Below are positions 43,699 to 54,073 of a stretch of 64,000 nucleotides of DNA, one piece after another (position 1 is the stretch's first letter; each line of letters starts with the position of its first letter). The notes beneath the pieces are model-generated. The model had not been told where the DNA came from, ran no database searches, and saw only the letters and a program-made list of their open reading frames with translations. The stretch is from assembly GCA_022009935.1 (NCBI GenBank), contig CP091731.1:248001-312000 (forward strand), read 5' to 3'. A program made the position numbers and the translations under genes. The stretch comes from Candidatus Melainabacteria bacterium. GTDB lineage: Bacteria; Cyanobacteriota; Vampirovibrionia; Gastranaerophilales; Gastranaerophilaceae.

Positions 43699-45080
43699 AT
43701 GGAAGAATTTGATATAAATAAATGTTGGATAAATATATTAAAAACACTGGAAAAAGACATTCCATCATCTACTTATGAGCCTTGGATTTTACCACTGGTA
43801 CCGCAATCATACGATGAAAACGGATTTAATATACTTTCCGGTCAAAATCTAGCCATTCAAATACTAAATAAAAATTATTACGATGTAATAAAAAATGCAA
43901 TTTCAAAAGAACTGGGCAAAGAAGTTGAATTTAAAATTATTTATGATGATAATATTCGAAAACAACTTTCAAAAAGAAAACCTAAAAGCCAAATAAAACC
44001 AATCACTAAAAAACAGCTCTGATGAGGATAAATATGAAGCACTGAAACAAATGCAATCAAGTGCAAACCTTAATTTAAAATATAACTTTGACAATTTTGT
44101 AGTTGGGGATAATTCAAAACTGGCTTATGTTGCCTCAAAAAGTGTTGCCGAAAACCCCGGGAAAAGTTACAATCCTTTGTTTATATATGGTGGTGTAGGG
44201 CTTGGAAAAACACATTTGATGCAGGCAATCGGGCATTATGTTTTGCATAAGCATCCAAAATTAAAGGTAAAATACATCAAAACCGAAGATTTTATAAATG
44301 ATTATATTAATTCTGTGTTCAAAGACAGTGGAAAAAATGACAAAATGAATTCTTTTCGCCAGAAATATAGAAGCGTTGACGTGCTTTTAATTGATGACAT
44401 TCAATTTATTGAAGGAAAAGAACGAACTGAAGTCGAGATTTTTAACACATTTGAAACTTTATATAATGCAGGAAAACAAATAGTTTTGACCTCTGACAGG
44501 CCGCCAAGTGCCATTCCAAATTTGTCAGACAGGCTAAAAAGTCGTTTTGAATGGGGATTGATGGCTGATATTCAGGTTCCTGACCTTGAAACACGTGCTG
44601 CAATTGTTTCAAAATTGTGTTTGTCAACAGAGGTTAAATTTCCAAATAACGTTATTTTTCTTCTTGCTAAAACATACAACAAAAACATTCGTGAACTTGA
44701 AGGTGCTTTTATACGTTTGAATGCCTATTGCCAAATTAATGATGTCGCTTTAACTGAAGAACTTGCAAACAAAATTTTAAATTTAAAACAGACAGACAAA
44801 AAAGCTTACCGTTGAAGATATTATTGAAAATGTGGCATCATATTACGATTTAAAACCTGCTGACATTTTATCAAGTATGCGAAGCAGTAAAATATCACTG
44901 GCCAGGCAACTTGTAATTTATTTATGTCGGGGAGTTAAATGGAGATAGTTTTTCTCATATAGCAAAATCATTGGATAAAAACACACTACAATTATGTATT
45001 CCTATGAAAAAATAAAAGATGCAAAAAAAAACAAACCAAATATAGCAATTGATTTGTCAAATATAAAAAATAATATGTAA
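43699..45080 (+). CDS. dnaA: Chromosomal replication initiator DnaA
   Basis: Domain I: CWINILKTLEKDIPSSTYEPWI. Domain III AAA+: NLKYNFDNFVVGDNSKLAYVA, FIYGGVGLGKTHLMQAIGH (Walker A), VDVLLIDDIQFIEGKE (Walker B), IVLTSDRPPSAIPNLSDRLKSRFEWGL (sensor I). Domain IV: ASYYDLKPADILSSMRSSKISLARQLVIYLCR and the DnaA signature SLDKNHTTIMYSYEKI that reads DnaA boxes. About 455 residues. Frame breaks near 44010, 44810, 44930 and 44990. dnaN does not follow; yajQ does. No origin is evident here. Confidence 0.96.
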
Positions 45081-45085
45081 AAAAT

Positions 45086-45115
45086 TTGCTATAAATATTA
45101 TAATTCTGTTATAAT
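45086..45115 (+). promoter_or_regulatory. Predicted yajQ promoter
   Basis: TTGCTA, 18 bases, TATAAT, about 50 bases before the ATG, which has AGAGGAGAT upstream. Confidence 0.55.
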
Positions 45116-45165
45116 TTTTTTAAATATTATATTAAAAAAGGGTAAAAGAGGAGATAAACGAAATT

Positions 45166-45667
45166 ATGGCAAAAGATTGCAGTTTTGATATAGTGTCGGA
45201 ATTTGACAAAATGGAACTTGTCAATGCCGTTGAACAGACAAAAAAAGAAATTTTATCAAGATTTGATTTAAAAGATTCAAAATCTGATGTTGTTTTGGAA
45301 AGTGACACTCAAATTATTATAACAACAGAAGATGACACGAAATTAAGAAATATTTTGGATATTTTGCAATCAAAAATGGTTAAAAAGAAATTTATCAATA
45401 AAAATACTTGACCCGCAAAGCGTTGAAAATGCACTTGGAGGCAATGTACGTCAGGTGTTCAAACTAAAAAAAGGATTAACACAAGAATTGGCAAAAAAAA
45501 TCGTTGCTGATATAAAGTCGTCAAAATTGAAAGTACAAAGTTCTATTCAAGGTGAGCAAGTGCGTGTTTCAGGAAAAAGCAAAGACGATTTGCAAGATGT
45601 AATAAAGTTAATCCGTGAAAAAGAAGACGATTATAAAATACCTCTTCAATTTCAAAACTACAGATAA
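45166..45667 (+). CDS. YajQ-family nucleotide-binding protein
   Basis: DUF520/Yaj[119 protein letters not shown], ending PLQFQNYR. 166 residues as usual. A homologue (Xanthomonas) binds cyclic-di-GMP, which is suggestive with a GGDEF protein 2 kb away, but the family is mostly uncharacterised. One frame break near 45410. Probably heads a unit with secD-secF. Confidence 0.92.
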
Positions 45668-45693
45668 ATTATATTTAAATGGGGATATAAAAA

Positions 45694-47006
45694 ATGAATA
45701 AACGATTAGTTACGTTTTGGATTATTTTTGCAATATTTGTAACATCAATAATCACAGTCATATTGAAGCCAACAAGATTGGGGCTTGATTTAGTCGGTGG
45801 TTCTCGTTTGGTTTTAGAAGCACAAACGAATGACACAATTGGCACAATCACAAAAGATATGATGGACAGTTTGCAATTTGCCATAGAAAACAGAGTTAAT
45901 GCCATGGGTGTGGCTGAAACGTTGGTGCAACAAGTTGGAGAAAGACGACTTCTTGTTGAAATACCAAATATAAGCGACCCAAAGAAGGCACGTGAGTTTT
46001 TAGGAGAAACAGCACAACTTGAATTTAAAAAACAAATAAAGGCACCTGATGGTACATTTGTTTGGGCACCAACAGGTTTAACAGGGGACGATTTGAAAAA
46101 AGCATTATTATCAACAAACCCGACAAATGGCGAATGGGTTGTTGGGCTTGAATTCAACGATAAAGGAACCAAGAAATTTGCCGAAATTACTCAACAGCTT
46201 GTCGGACAACCAATGGCAATATTTTTTAACGGCGAATTGAAATCTGCTCCGGTCATTCAAGAAACGATAATTGGCGGACATGCTCAAATTACAGGCGGTC
46301 AAGGTGGCTTCAAACATGAAGAAGCAAAACAAATGGTGGATTTGCTAAATGCAGGTGCTTTGCCTGTTCCGGCTAAGATAATTCAAGAAAACACAGTCAC
46401 CGACTTTGGGGGCTGATAGCATCAAGAAAAGCGAATTTGCAGCTATTATCGGTATCGGGCTTGTTATGATATTTATGGTTTTATACTATCGCTTACCGGG
46501 GCTGATTGCGGATTTTGCTTTGATTGTTTACGGTTTTATTTTGTTCGCTTTGTTTAAAACAATCCCTGTAACTTTAACGCTAGCCGGTATTGCAGGTTTT
46601 ATTTTAAGTGTGGGCATGGCTGTGGATGCAAACATTTTGATTTTTGAAAGAACTAAAGAAGAATTAAAATCCGGAAAAACATTCTTTGCTGCTATAAACA
46701 GTGGTTTTGACCGTGCATTTACAAGTATTTTTGATTCAAATATGACAACTATTATCACTTGTGCTATTCTTTATATGCTTGGAACAAGCATCGTCAAAGG
46801 ATTTGCGGTTACACTTGCAATCGGCGTTATGGTGTCAATGTTCACAGCAATATCCGTTACTCGCAATTTTATGCATATTTTATTTGATAAATGCAATTTA
46901 AATCACCCGTTTTGGTTTGGTTTGAAAGAAAGCGATATCCCACAAACTAAAAACAAAAAACGAAGACAATGGTGATGATAACGCAAAATACGGATTAATC
47001 GAGTAA
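45694..47006 (+). CDS. secD: Protein translocase subunit SecD
   Basis: RND-type Sec accessory subunit. N-terminal TM ([20 protein letters not shown]), periplasmic P1 with [41 protein letters not shown], and the C-terminal TM bundle: [95 protein letters not shown]. About 437 residues. Frame breaks near 46410 (a G/T run) and 46965. AATGGGGATAT before the ATG. Followed by secF, 25 bases on. Confidence 0.95.
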
Positions 47007-47031
47007 ACTTTTTTAAGGAGAAGAATAAATT

Positions 47032-48018
47032 ATGTTTGATATATCTAAACAAAAACAAATAATAGATGTTGTAAAATACCGTTGGGTGTGGTTTGTATTG
47101 TCGTTAATCCTTATTGTTCCGGGGATTGTGGCAATGGTTTATTCATCCGTCACAAATGAAAACCACTATCCGTTAAATGTCGGCATTGACTTCACAGGTG
47201 GTACAATTTTACAATACAAAATTAATGATAATGTAAACAACGATGAAATTTCAAAATTAAGGGACAATTTGGAAAAAAACGGAATACAACATCCTGTAAT
47301 CCAAGTTATTTCAAATACAAATGTGAATGAGAACAAAACAAGCAACATCATTTCAATACGCACACAATTCATAGATGAACACAACCAAAAACAACTTGAA
47401 AATATAAAATCAGTAATAACAAGTGAATTTAATCAAGGAGAACTTGTGCAAATAAGTTCAATCGGACCGACTTTGGGCAAAGAACTTTTCAAAAACTCAT
47501 TTATTGCCATGATGCTTGCTTTTCTTGGCATTTCTGTTTACCTTTCATTGCGATTTGAGCCTAAATACGCAATTATTGCGTTATACACACTTGTGCATGA
47601 TGCTGTGTTTGTAATTGGTGCGTTTTCACTTCTTGGGATATTTTACCATGTTCAAATTGACAGTTTATTTATAACGGCTTTGCTCACCGTCATTGGGTTT
47701 TCGGTTCATGACACAATCGTTGTATTTGACCGTGTTCGTGAAAACTGCAAATTTTATGGAAGAAAATTAAGTTATGATGATATTGTAAATGCCTCAGTAA
47801 ACCAAACACTTGCAAGAAGTATAAACACATCATTGACAACAGTTTTGACTCTTCTTGCACTGTATTTTTTCGGTGGCACAACAACAAAAGACTTTGTGCT
47901 TGCAATGTTGCTTGGGATAATAATTGGAACATACAGCAGCATTTTTGTGGCAGGAATGCTTCTTGCATGGCATAATGATATTGTTAACAGAAATAAAGAT
48001 AAAAAGAAGCAGGGTTAA
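47032..48018 (+). CDS. secF: Protein translocase subunit SecF
   Basis: Unbroken 328 residues. N-terminal TM (WVWFVLSLILIVPGIVAMVY), NVGIDFTGGTILQYKI, IGPTLGKELFKNSFIAMMLAFLGISVYLSLRFEPKYAIIAL, VIGFSVHDTIVVFDRVREN and RSINTSLTTVLTLLALYFFGG, all SecF hallmarks. Forms SecDF with the preceding gene to pull exported proteins across the membrane. AAGGAGAAGAATAAATT before the ATG. A small regulator follows 3 bases later. Confidence 0.96.
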   Translation: MFDISKQKQIIDVVKYRWVWFVLSLILIVPGIVAMVYSSVTNENHYPLNVGIDFTGGTILQYKINDNVNNDEISKLRDNLEKNGIQHPVIQVISNTNVNENKTSNIISIRTQFIDEHNQKQLENIKSVITSEFNQGELVQISSIGPTLGKELFKNSFIAMMLAFLGISVYLSLRFEPKYAIIALYTLVHDAVFVIGAFSLLGIFYHVQIDSLFITALLTVIGFSVHDTIVVFDRVRENCKFYGRKLSYDDIVNASVNQTLARSINTSLTTVLTLLALYFFGGTTTKDFVLAMLLGIIIGTYSSIFVAGMLLAWHNDIVNRNKDKKKQG

Positions 48019-48021
48019 AAA

Positions 48022-48447
48022 TTGTCAAAGCAAATGAAGGAAAATATATCACTTGCCCAATTTGTTTCAAATTTAAGAGAAAAATTGGGCTATTCAAAGT
48101 CAGGACTTGCCAAACGTTGCAATTTGACCGAAGAAACAATTGAAAGCATTGAACTTGGTCAAGAATTGTTTTTAAGTTCAACTGTTCGACAAAAATTGGC
48201 AAAAGGGCTTAAACTTAATCCAAATGACATAAAAATATACGAAAAAGATTTTAAAATTGAAGATCCTGTAACGTTTGAAGAAATTGAAAGTATAAAACTC
48301 AGAATATTAAATAATGAAAACGAGATTTTATGTCCAAAATGCAAAAGTACTTTGAACACTCGTATAGCCAAAATGTATGATTTAGAGGATAATTTGATAC
48401 TTCATCCTAAAGCTAATTGTTCAAAATGCACATTTCAAATAAAATAA
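48022..48447 (+). CDS. XRE-type HTH protein with C-terminal zinc ribbon
   Basis: 142 residues. Helix-turn-helix SLAQFVSNLREKLGYSKSGLAKRCNLTEETIESIELGQE (residues about 10-50), then a short linker, and C-terminal zinc-ribbon pairs LCPKCKSTLNTR and ANCSKCTFQIK. Probably a small DNA-binding regulator. A TTG start at 48022 is chosen because AGGG lies eight bases upstream; the next ATG (48034) has no ribosome site. It follows secF by three bases and is likely expressed with it; target unknown. Confidence 0.75.
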   Translation: MSKQMKENISLAQFVSNLREKLGYSKSGLAKRCNLTEETIESIELGQELFLSSTVRQKLAKGLKLNPNDIKIYEKDFKIEDPVTFEEIESIKLRILNNENEILCPKCKSTLNTRIAKMYDLEDNLILHPKANCSKCTFQIK

Positions 48448-48546
48448 TGTCAATAAATGTTAAAAAAAAATTAAAAACCTTTAAGTAAAAGTTTTCTTAA
48501 ACTATAATATAATTAGAATATTTAATATGTATAAGGAATATTAAAA

Positions 48547-49134
48547 ATGAGCAAAAAAAATAAACATCAACACCACGGAGAAAATCCGTTTAAAGAAAAT
48601 GAAAATATAAATAGTGAAGAAAACACTACAGAAGAAGAAACAAAAACATTGAAGAAAACGATGAAACAAACGCAGAAACTTCACAAGAAGACGATTATAA
48701 AGCTAAATATGAAGCCTTGAACAACCAATATGTTCGGTTGGCTGCAGATTTTGACAACTATAGAAAAAGAACCGAAGCTCAAAAAACAGAACTTATCAAT
48801 ATGGGACTTGAAAATGCATTGAAAAAAATGATTGAAGTTTTGGATAATTTTGACAGAGCAAAAAAAACAATGGAAGGCATAACAGACTGTGAAGCTGCTT
48901 TGAAAAGTTTTGATGTGCTTTACAATCAAGTGTTTGAAAATTTGAAAAAATTAGGGCTTGAAATAATAAAAACAGAAAATGAAAAAATTTGACCCTAATT
49001 TCCACGAAGCTGTTATGCAAACACCAAACAATGATGTTGAAGACCAAACAATAATAAACGAGCTTCAAAAAGGATATAAATTGAAAGATAAAGTTTTAAG
49101 ACCAACATTGGTTAATGTAGCCGTAAACAATTAA
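48547..49134 (+). CDS. grpE: Nucleotide exchange factor GrpE
   Basis: DnaK ADP/ATP exchange factor. Acidic, disordered N-terminus ([20 protein letters not shown]), coiled coil with [67 protein letters not shown], and the C-terminal beta domain [18 protein letters not shown]. About 195 residues. Frame breaks near 48640 and 48985. AAGGAATAT before the ATG; a TATAAT lies upstream (48505 region). No CIRCE element seen. dnaJ follows after 20 bases, without dnaK between. Confidence 0.94.
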
Positions 49135-49154
49135 AATTGAAAGAATAAACGAGT

Positions 49155-50301
49155 ATGAGTGATTATTATAGTATTTTAGAAGTTGAAAAAAACGCTTCAA
49201 AAGATGAGATAAAATGTGCTTTCAGAAAAAAAGCGAGGCAACTTCATCCTGATGTGAACAAAGCACCGGATGCCGAAGAACGATTTAAAGAACTTGGCAA
49301 AGCCTATGAAACATTGGTTGATGATGATAAACGAGCCGTATATGACAGATATGGTGAAGATGGACTTGAAAATTCAGGATACACAAACCAAGGAACCTTT
49401 TGAGTTTGGTTTTGGCGGTTTGAATGAAATCTTCGAGTCATTTTTTGGCGGTGGCGGTTTTAGAGGCATGGGTGGCTATGAAGATGAAATGCCAAATGCA
49501 CCAAAACGTGGCTCGGATTTAAGGATGAATATTAAGCTAAAATTTGAAGAAGCTATTTTTGGTGTTGAAAAAGAAATAAAAATAGAACATCTTGAAAAAT
49601 GCGAAACTTGTCATGGAACAGGTTGTAAAGACGGCACAGCACCTATAGTTTGTCCAACTTGTAAAGGCCACGGAAGAATACAACAAACAACAAGAACTGC
49701 CTTGGGAAGCTTCACACAAGTTACCGTTTGTCCTGCTTGCAATGGTACCGGACAAAAATAGAAAGTCCTTGTCCTAAATGTCATGGTGTCGGACGTGTTG
49801 AAACAGAAAAAACGATAAAAGTAAAAAATTCCTCAAGGTGTTGACAATGGCGCCAAAATAAGAATAAGCGGTGGGGGTGATTGCGGTATAAATGGCGGCT
49901 TAAACGGTGATTTATACTTGGTAATTTATGTTGAAGAAAGCGATAAATACATCCGTGACGGATACAATATTCATTCAAAAGTTGAAATAACTATGCCTCA
50001 AGCTGTTTTGGGAGATGAAGTTAAAGTTGATACGCTAGACGGGGAAAAACTTTTGAAAATCCCACCTTCAACACAGTATGGAAAAGTACTGACATTAAAA
50101 TACCATGGTGTTCCATTTTTAGGAAGCAACAACAAACGTGGCGACCACTTTGTACAGGTTATTATAAAAACACCAAATCAAATTACCGATGAAGAGAAAA
50201 AATTGTATGCTAAACTTTATGAACTTCATACAAAAAAACAAGTTCACAATGAAAGCTTAATTGACAAGGTTAAACAAGTTTTGGGAAGCGGTAAAGAATA
50301 G
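49155..50301 (+). CDS. dnaJ: Chaperone DnaJ
   Basis: Class I J-protein. J domain with HPD ([28 protein letters not shown]), Gly/Phe region ([24 protein letters not shown]), four CxxCxGxG zinc repeats ([36 protein letters not shown]), and C-terminal beta domains [39 protein letters not shown]. About 380 residues. Frame breaks near 49395, 49755 and 49830. Stimulates DnaK; dnaK itself is not in this window. Confidence 0.96.
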
Positions 50302-50303
50302 TT

Positions 50304-51938
50304 ATGAATAAATTAAAAAAACTTATATTTGCAAGTATAATTTTCTCAATATTTGTATGCAATAGTGTTTTTGCATATAATTTTGAGCCAAAATTAAGAA
50401 AATATTTGCTAAAACAAGAGCCAAATGTAGAAATAAGATTTGATGGGTTAGTTACATTTCCTGATGGAAGCAGATATCTGCCGGTTACACCAAGTGTCGT
50501 TGAAAACGTGGCTAAAGTCAAAGTTGATTACACATATCCAAACAAAAAACAATTGAAGGAACGTCCTGAAGTTATTGTTTTTAACAACAATTATTCTTTG
50601 GTAAAAATCATTCCCTTAGGAGATGAAAAATATACCCTTTGCAGTTATGAAGATTTGCCAATGAGTGTAAAAACAGGCTTGCTTCCTCAAGACATGCTTG
50701 TGCCTTCAGGTTTAACAGTGCCACCATATTAAAGGTATTATGGGGGATTTGGTTATTCCACTTGTGTCTGAAGTTGGTATCGGAAAAAAACTTGTAATCA
50801 CAGCTAAAAAATATTCTAATATTGATAAAAGTGTTAATAATAAATTATATTTAACAACATATTTTAGTTCGAATTTGATACGTGTGTTTGATGCAAAAAC
50901 AAGTAAAGCTGTTTACACACTAAATTTAAACGGCATGCCAAGAACAATAAAACCTTTTTATAATGAACGATATCTTTTTGTTCTTCTTCGTGGACAAGAC
51001 CATATTGATATAGTTGATTTAAAGGATGAAAGTGTTGCACGTCAGCTTGATTTTAATGTTGAGCCGACTGAAATTGTTGTTGACAATTTAAAGAACGTGG
51101 CTTATGTTGCAACAACAGAGGAAAATTCTATTTATAAAATTGATTGCAAGGATGTAACACTTGTTGAAAAAATTAAAATAACAGGAATTCCTCAAAGTTT
51201 AACATTGTCTGAAGACGGAAATCAACTTGCGTATATTGATAAAAACACATCTAAATTATATTGTATAACTATTGATGAAAATTACCGTGTTGACGAGTTT
51301 TGTGACACTTCAAATGTTGCAAAAATAATAATAAAAGATGATAATTTATACTTGGTTTCAAGAACTGACAATTTGCTTGAAAAATATAAAATAACTAAAA
51401 AAGCACCGACAGAAGAAGAACATTTTTTAAACGAAATTAGAAGCGGTAAGACTGTTGAAGAATATGAAGATGAGCAGAAAAAGGCAAAAAAAGATGCTCA
51501 TCGCAAAGCTTATAGTAAAAAATATCAAGAAGGCATGGTAAAAATCTATCATAAACGCAAATCTTCACTTGAAGAAAAAGACCCAAGTTTTTATCGCGCA
51601 CAATTTTTTAAAAGAAGTTATGGTTGCCCCTAAACCCATCGATATGATTGAGTATAATAATCGCTTGTTTGTTTTAGGAGCCAAAGAAAATGAGCTTTAT
51701 ATCGTGAATACCGATTCTTTGGATGTCGAAATGATTATAAAATTGCCAATTAACGGGTTTTGTAATAAAATATCAAGACTAAATAATAATTCAAACATTG
51801 CGTTAATAACAAATGTTGTTGAAAAAAAATTATTTAATTTTTGATTTAGATAAGAAAAAAACAATACAAAAAGTGCCAATAGACACTAATTTATCAGATA
51901 TTGTAATTGTTGAGAAAAGTATAAATGAACGATTGTAA
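50304..51938 (+). CDS. Exported beta-propeller protein
   Basis: Signal peptide FASIIFSIFVCNSVFA|YN, then a domain with GLVTFPDGSRYLPVTPS, a break near 50735, and YVTN-like propeller blades: LYLTTYFSSNLIRVFDAKTSKAVYTLNL, YNERYLFVLLRGQDHIDIVDLKD, NVAYVATTEENSIYKIDCK, GNQLAYIDKNTSKLYCITID, FVLGAKENELYIVNTDSL. A highly charged coiled-coil-like insertion (KTVEEYEDEQKKAKKDAHRKA) interrupts the propeller near residue 380. About 545 residues, periplasmic. Frame breaks near 50735, 51610 and 51835. It follows dnaJ by three bases and overlaps the methyltransferase by 14. Function unknown. Confidence 0.75.
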
Positions 51939-52491
51939 AGAAAATACCAAGCTTCAAAATTTGATAAGTAAACTTGAAGAAACTCGAAAACAGTTTTGGA
52001 ATTTGCCCCATGAAAGTGCCAATTTTATAAATATGCTAATAAAAATTTCAAAAGCAAAACGAGTTCTTGAAATTGGTACATCAAACGGATATTCAGGCAT
52101 TTGGATATCAAAAGCACTACAAGAAACTGGTGGAAAGCTTGACACTATTGAATTTTATCAAAAACGCATTGATTTAGCAGTTGAAAATTTTAAAAAAGCT
52201 GATGTGCTTGATGTTATCACTATCCATCAAGGAAGCGCTTTAAATATAATTGATGAATTTGATGATAACACTTTTGATTTTGTATTTATTGATGCAAGCA
52301 AGCCTGAGTATTTGGATTATTTTCTTAAACTTGAAAGAAAAATAACTCAAAACGCAATAATATTGGCTGACAATGTTACGTCGCATTATAAAAAGGTAGA
52401 AAATTTTCTAAATTATGTAAAAAATCATGAAAATTATCAATGCGAATTATTAAATTTTGATGGTGGATTATTTTTAATAAGAAAACGTTAA
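51925..52491 (+). CDS. CCoAOMT-type O-methyltransferase
   Basis: Unbroken 188 residues. SAM-binding ESANFINMLIKISKAKRVLEIGTSNGYSGIWISKAL, KLDTIEFYQKRIDLAVENFKKA, FDFVFIDASKPEYLDYF and NAIILADNVTSHYKKV, matching the methyltransf_3 family with its metal-binding Asp residues. Substrate cannot be read from the sequence. Translationally coupled to the propeller gene by a 14-base overlap. Confidence 0.85.
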   Translation: MNDCKENTKLQNLISKLEETRKQFWNLPHESANFINMLIKISKAKRVLEIGTSNGYSGIWISKALQETGGKLDTIEFYQKRIDLAVENFKKADVLDVITIHQGSALNIIDEFDDNTFDFVFIDASKPEYLDYFLKLERKITQNAIILADNVTSHYKKVENFLNYVKNHENYQCELLNFDGGLFLIRKR

Positions 52492-52507
52492 AACAAGAAG
52501 TCCTTAA

Positions 52508-52824
52508 TTACCAGCCACCACGACCACCACCAAGTCTTTGAGCAGCTTGTTGAGCTATTTCAAGATGTTTATCGGCATTTGCAATCAACGGTTGCAATTG
52601 TTTTCAGTGTTCTTAATATTATTAGCCATCATTTGCAGTCTTTGTAAATCAGGTGAATAAGGATTTGAAGCTTGTAAATTTTGTATATAAGTGCCTAAAT
52701 CCTCTGCTTGATGCAAAAGACTATCAGATTGGACTTGGTAATTTTCCTTAACCATTTTCCAATATTGTATTTGGCCGTTATAAATATTTTGATTTAATAT
52801 GTTTGTTGCCGATAATTCAGCCAT
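52508..52824 (-). CDS. Small helical hypothetical protein
   Basis: About 105 residues: MAELSATNILNQNIYNGQIQYWKMVKENYQVQSDSLLHQAEDLGTYIQNLQASNPYSPDL, helical and Gln/Asn-rich, then after one break near 52595 an end LAQQAAQRLGGGRGGW with Gly/Arg tail. AAGGTGA precedes the ATG. No domain or signal peptide recognised. Convergent with the O-methyltransferase. Confidence 0.65.
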
Positions 52825-52910
52825 TTTTATTCACCTTTATCTTGTTTCATTCAATTGTTGACCTTTAAGGAAGAAGTGTTCATTGCTTTGTGCAATAAGC
52901 TTTTTCCATT

Positions 52911-53111
52911 TTATTTAACTGATATTGTTGATATGTTACACGGAATTTTGCCATTTTTGCTTTTTTTATAAATACCTAAAATATCTTTAATACTATTTAA
53001 GATACCTGCTTGAAATGACTGTAAAGGCTTATGTCTTTCAAAATATCGCAATGAAAAGTTTAAAATCTCCGAAGTCGCATAAAATGAATTTTTTATTTGT
53101 GTTTTAAACAT
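52911..53111 (-). CDS. Small basic hypothetical protein
   Basis: Unbroken 66 residues from the ATG at 53111, chosen because AAGGAGC lies upstream: MFKTQIKNSFYATSEILNFSLRYFERHK..SFQAGILNSIKDILGIYKKSKNG. Amphipathic helix then a basic tail with one Cys. Same strand as the previous small protein, 86 bases upstream of it, so perhaps one transcript. No family recognised. Confidence 0.55.
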   Translation of the reverse strand: MFKTQIKNSFYATSEILNFSLRYFERHKPLQSFQAGILNSIKDILGIYKKSKNGKIPCNISTISVK

Positions 53112-53224
53112 TTTCAAAGCTCCTTTTTCTTATATTTTACCTCTACATATTAATAAAAACAATTTTTTTTCATTAATTGCCTATTAAATTAAAATTGTTA
53201 CAAAAGTTAACAAATAATAAATAT

Positions 53225-53259
53225 TTGACAAATAAATCCGTGTTATTTAGAATTTATTT
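53225..53259 (+). promoter_or_regulatory. Promoter giving a leaderless DUF177-rpmF-fab mRNA
   Basis: Consensus TTGACA, 17 bases, TAGAAT (five of six matches to TATAAT), six bases, then the ATG at 53260. No Shine-Dalgarno. The best promoter in the window. Confidence 0.75.
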
Positions 53260-53753
53260 ATGTATTTAAATATTGACGAAATAAAAAATAATGGGAATTT
53301 TATGTTATAAATTTTGATGACAAAATTAATTTTGATGAAAAAATATTATCCTGTAAAAGCAAAATTATATTTTAAAATTTATGACAATATTATGGAAATT
53401 AAAGGTGATGTAGCCGGAACAATAAAGTTGGCATGCAACAGGTGTTTAAAAGAAAATGACTATAGTTTTTCATACAAAATTGATGAGTTTTACGCTTTAA
53501 ATTCACTTCTTGATGAATATCCGGAAGAATATGAGATAAAAGAAGGTAATTTTATAAATGATTTAAATGGAGAAAAAGAATTTGATATAAATAAATTTTT
53601 GTATGAAATTATAACAATTAACTTACCAAATAATTATGTTTGTGATATAAATTGTATAGAGGCTAATGAAAATATAAAAAATATTTCAAAACTTCAGATG
53701 AAGACCCTCGAATGGCAATATTTAAAGAAATAATAGTTAAAGAAAAGGAATAA
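53260..53753 (+). CDS. DUF177 (YceD-like) protein
   Basis: About 163 residues. MYLNIDEIKNNGNFML, then after breaks near 53305 and 53350 INFDDKINFDEKILSPVKAKLYFKIYDNIMEIKGDVAGTIKLACNRCLKEND, with the DUF177 Cys pair, FDINKFLYEIITINLPNNYVC.INC and the closing DPRMAIFKEII. Family members sit next to rpmF and influence 23S rRNA maturation in plants and bacteria. Five bases before rpmF, the classic YceD-RpmF-PlsX-Fab order. Confidence 0.85.
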
Positions 53754-53757
53754 AATT

Positions 53758-54057
53758 ATGGCAGTACCAAAGAAAAGAACAGGAAAATCAAAACAAGGAC
53801 ACAGACGTTCAAACTGGAAAGCTTCAAAAGTTGAAGTTACAACTTGTCAAAATTGTGGAAGTTTAGTACCTACACATACAGTTTGTACAGCTTGTGGCAC
53901 ATATAAAGGCAAAGTCGTAAGCATAAAAGCAGACGGTTTCAAAGAAGAAGTTGTTGTTGAAGAAAAAGTTCAAGAAGAAGTAAAAGAGGAAGAAAACAAC
54001 ATTGAAGCTTCTAATTCTGATGAAAAGAAGCAGAATAGTAAAATAAACGACTTGTGA
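53758..54057 (+). CDS. rpmF: 50S ribosomal protein L32 with acidic C-terminal extension
   Basis: L32 core MAVPKKRTGKSKQGHRRSNWKAS, then CQNCGSLVPTHTVCTACGTYKGK with the zinc Cys4 cluster. L32 normally ends near residue 57-60; here about 40 more residues follow, mostly Glu/Lys (EEVVVEEKVQEEVKEEEN) and Ser/Asn, to a stop at 54057. The frame is unbroken. The tail is unlikely to be a frameshift artefact because it stays open and plsX starts 16 bases on. Confidence 0.93.
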   Translation: MAVPKKRTGKSKQGHRRSNWKASKVEVTTCQNCGSLVPTHTVCTACGTYKGKVVSIKADGFKEEVVVEEKVQEEVKEEENNIEASNSDEKKQNSKINDL

Positions 54058-54073
54058 GTAGAGGAAGTAAAAA

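Noticed and set aside
45081..45165. oriC next to dnaA
   Set aside because: AT-rich, but I find no TTATCCACA-like DnaA boxes on either strand around dnaA; the -10/-35 of yajQ explains the region.
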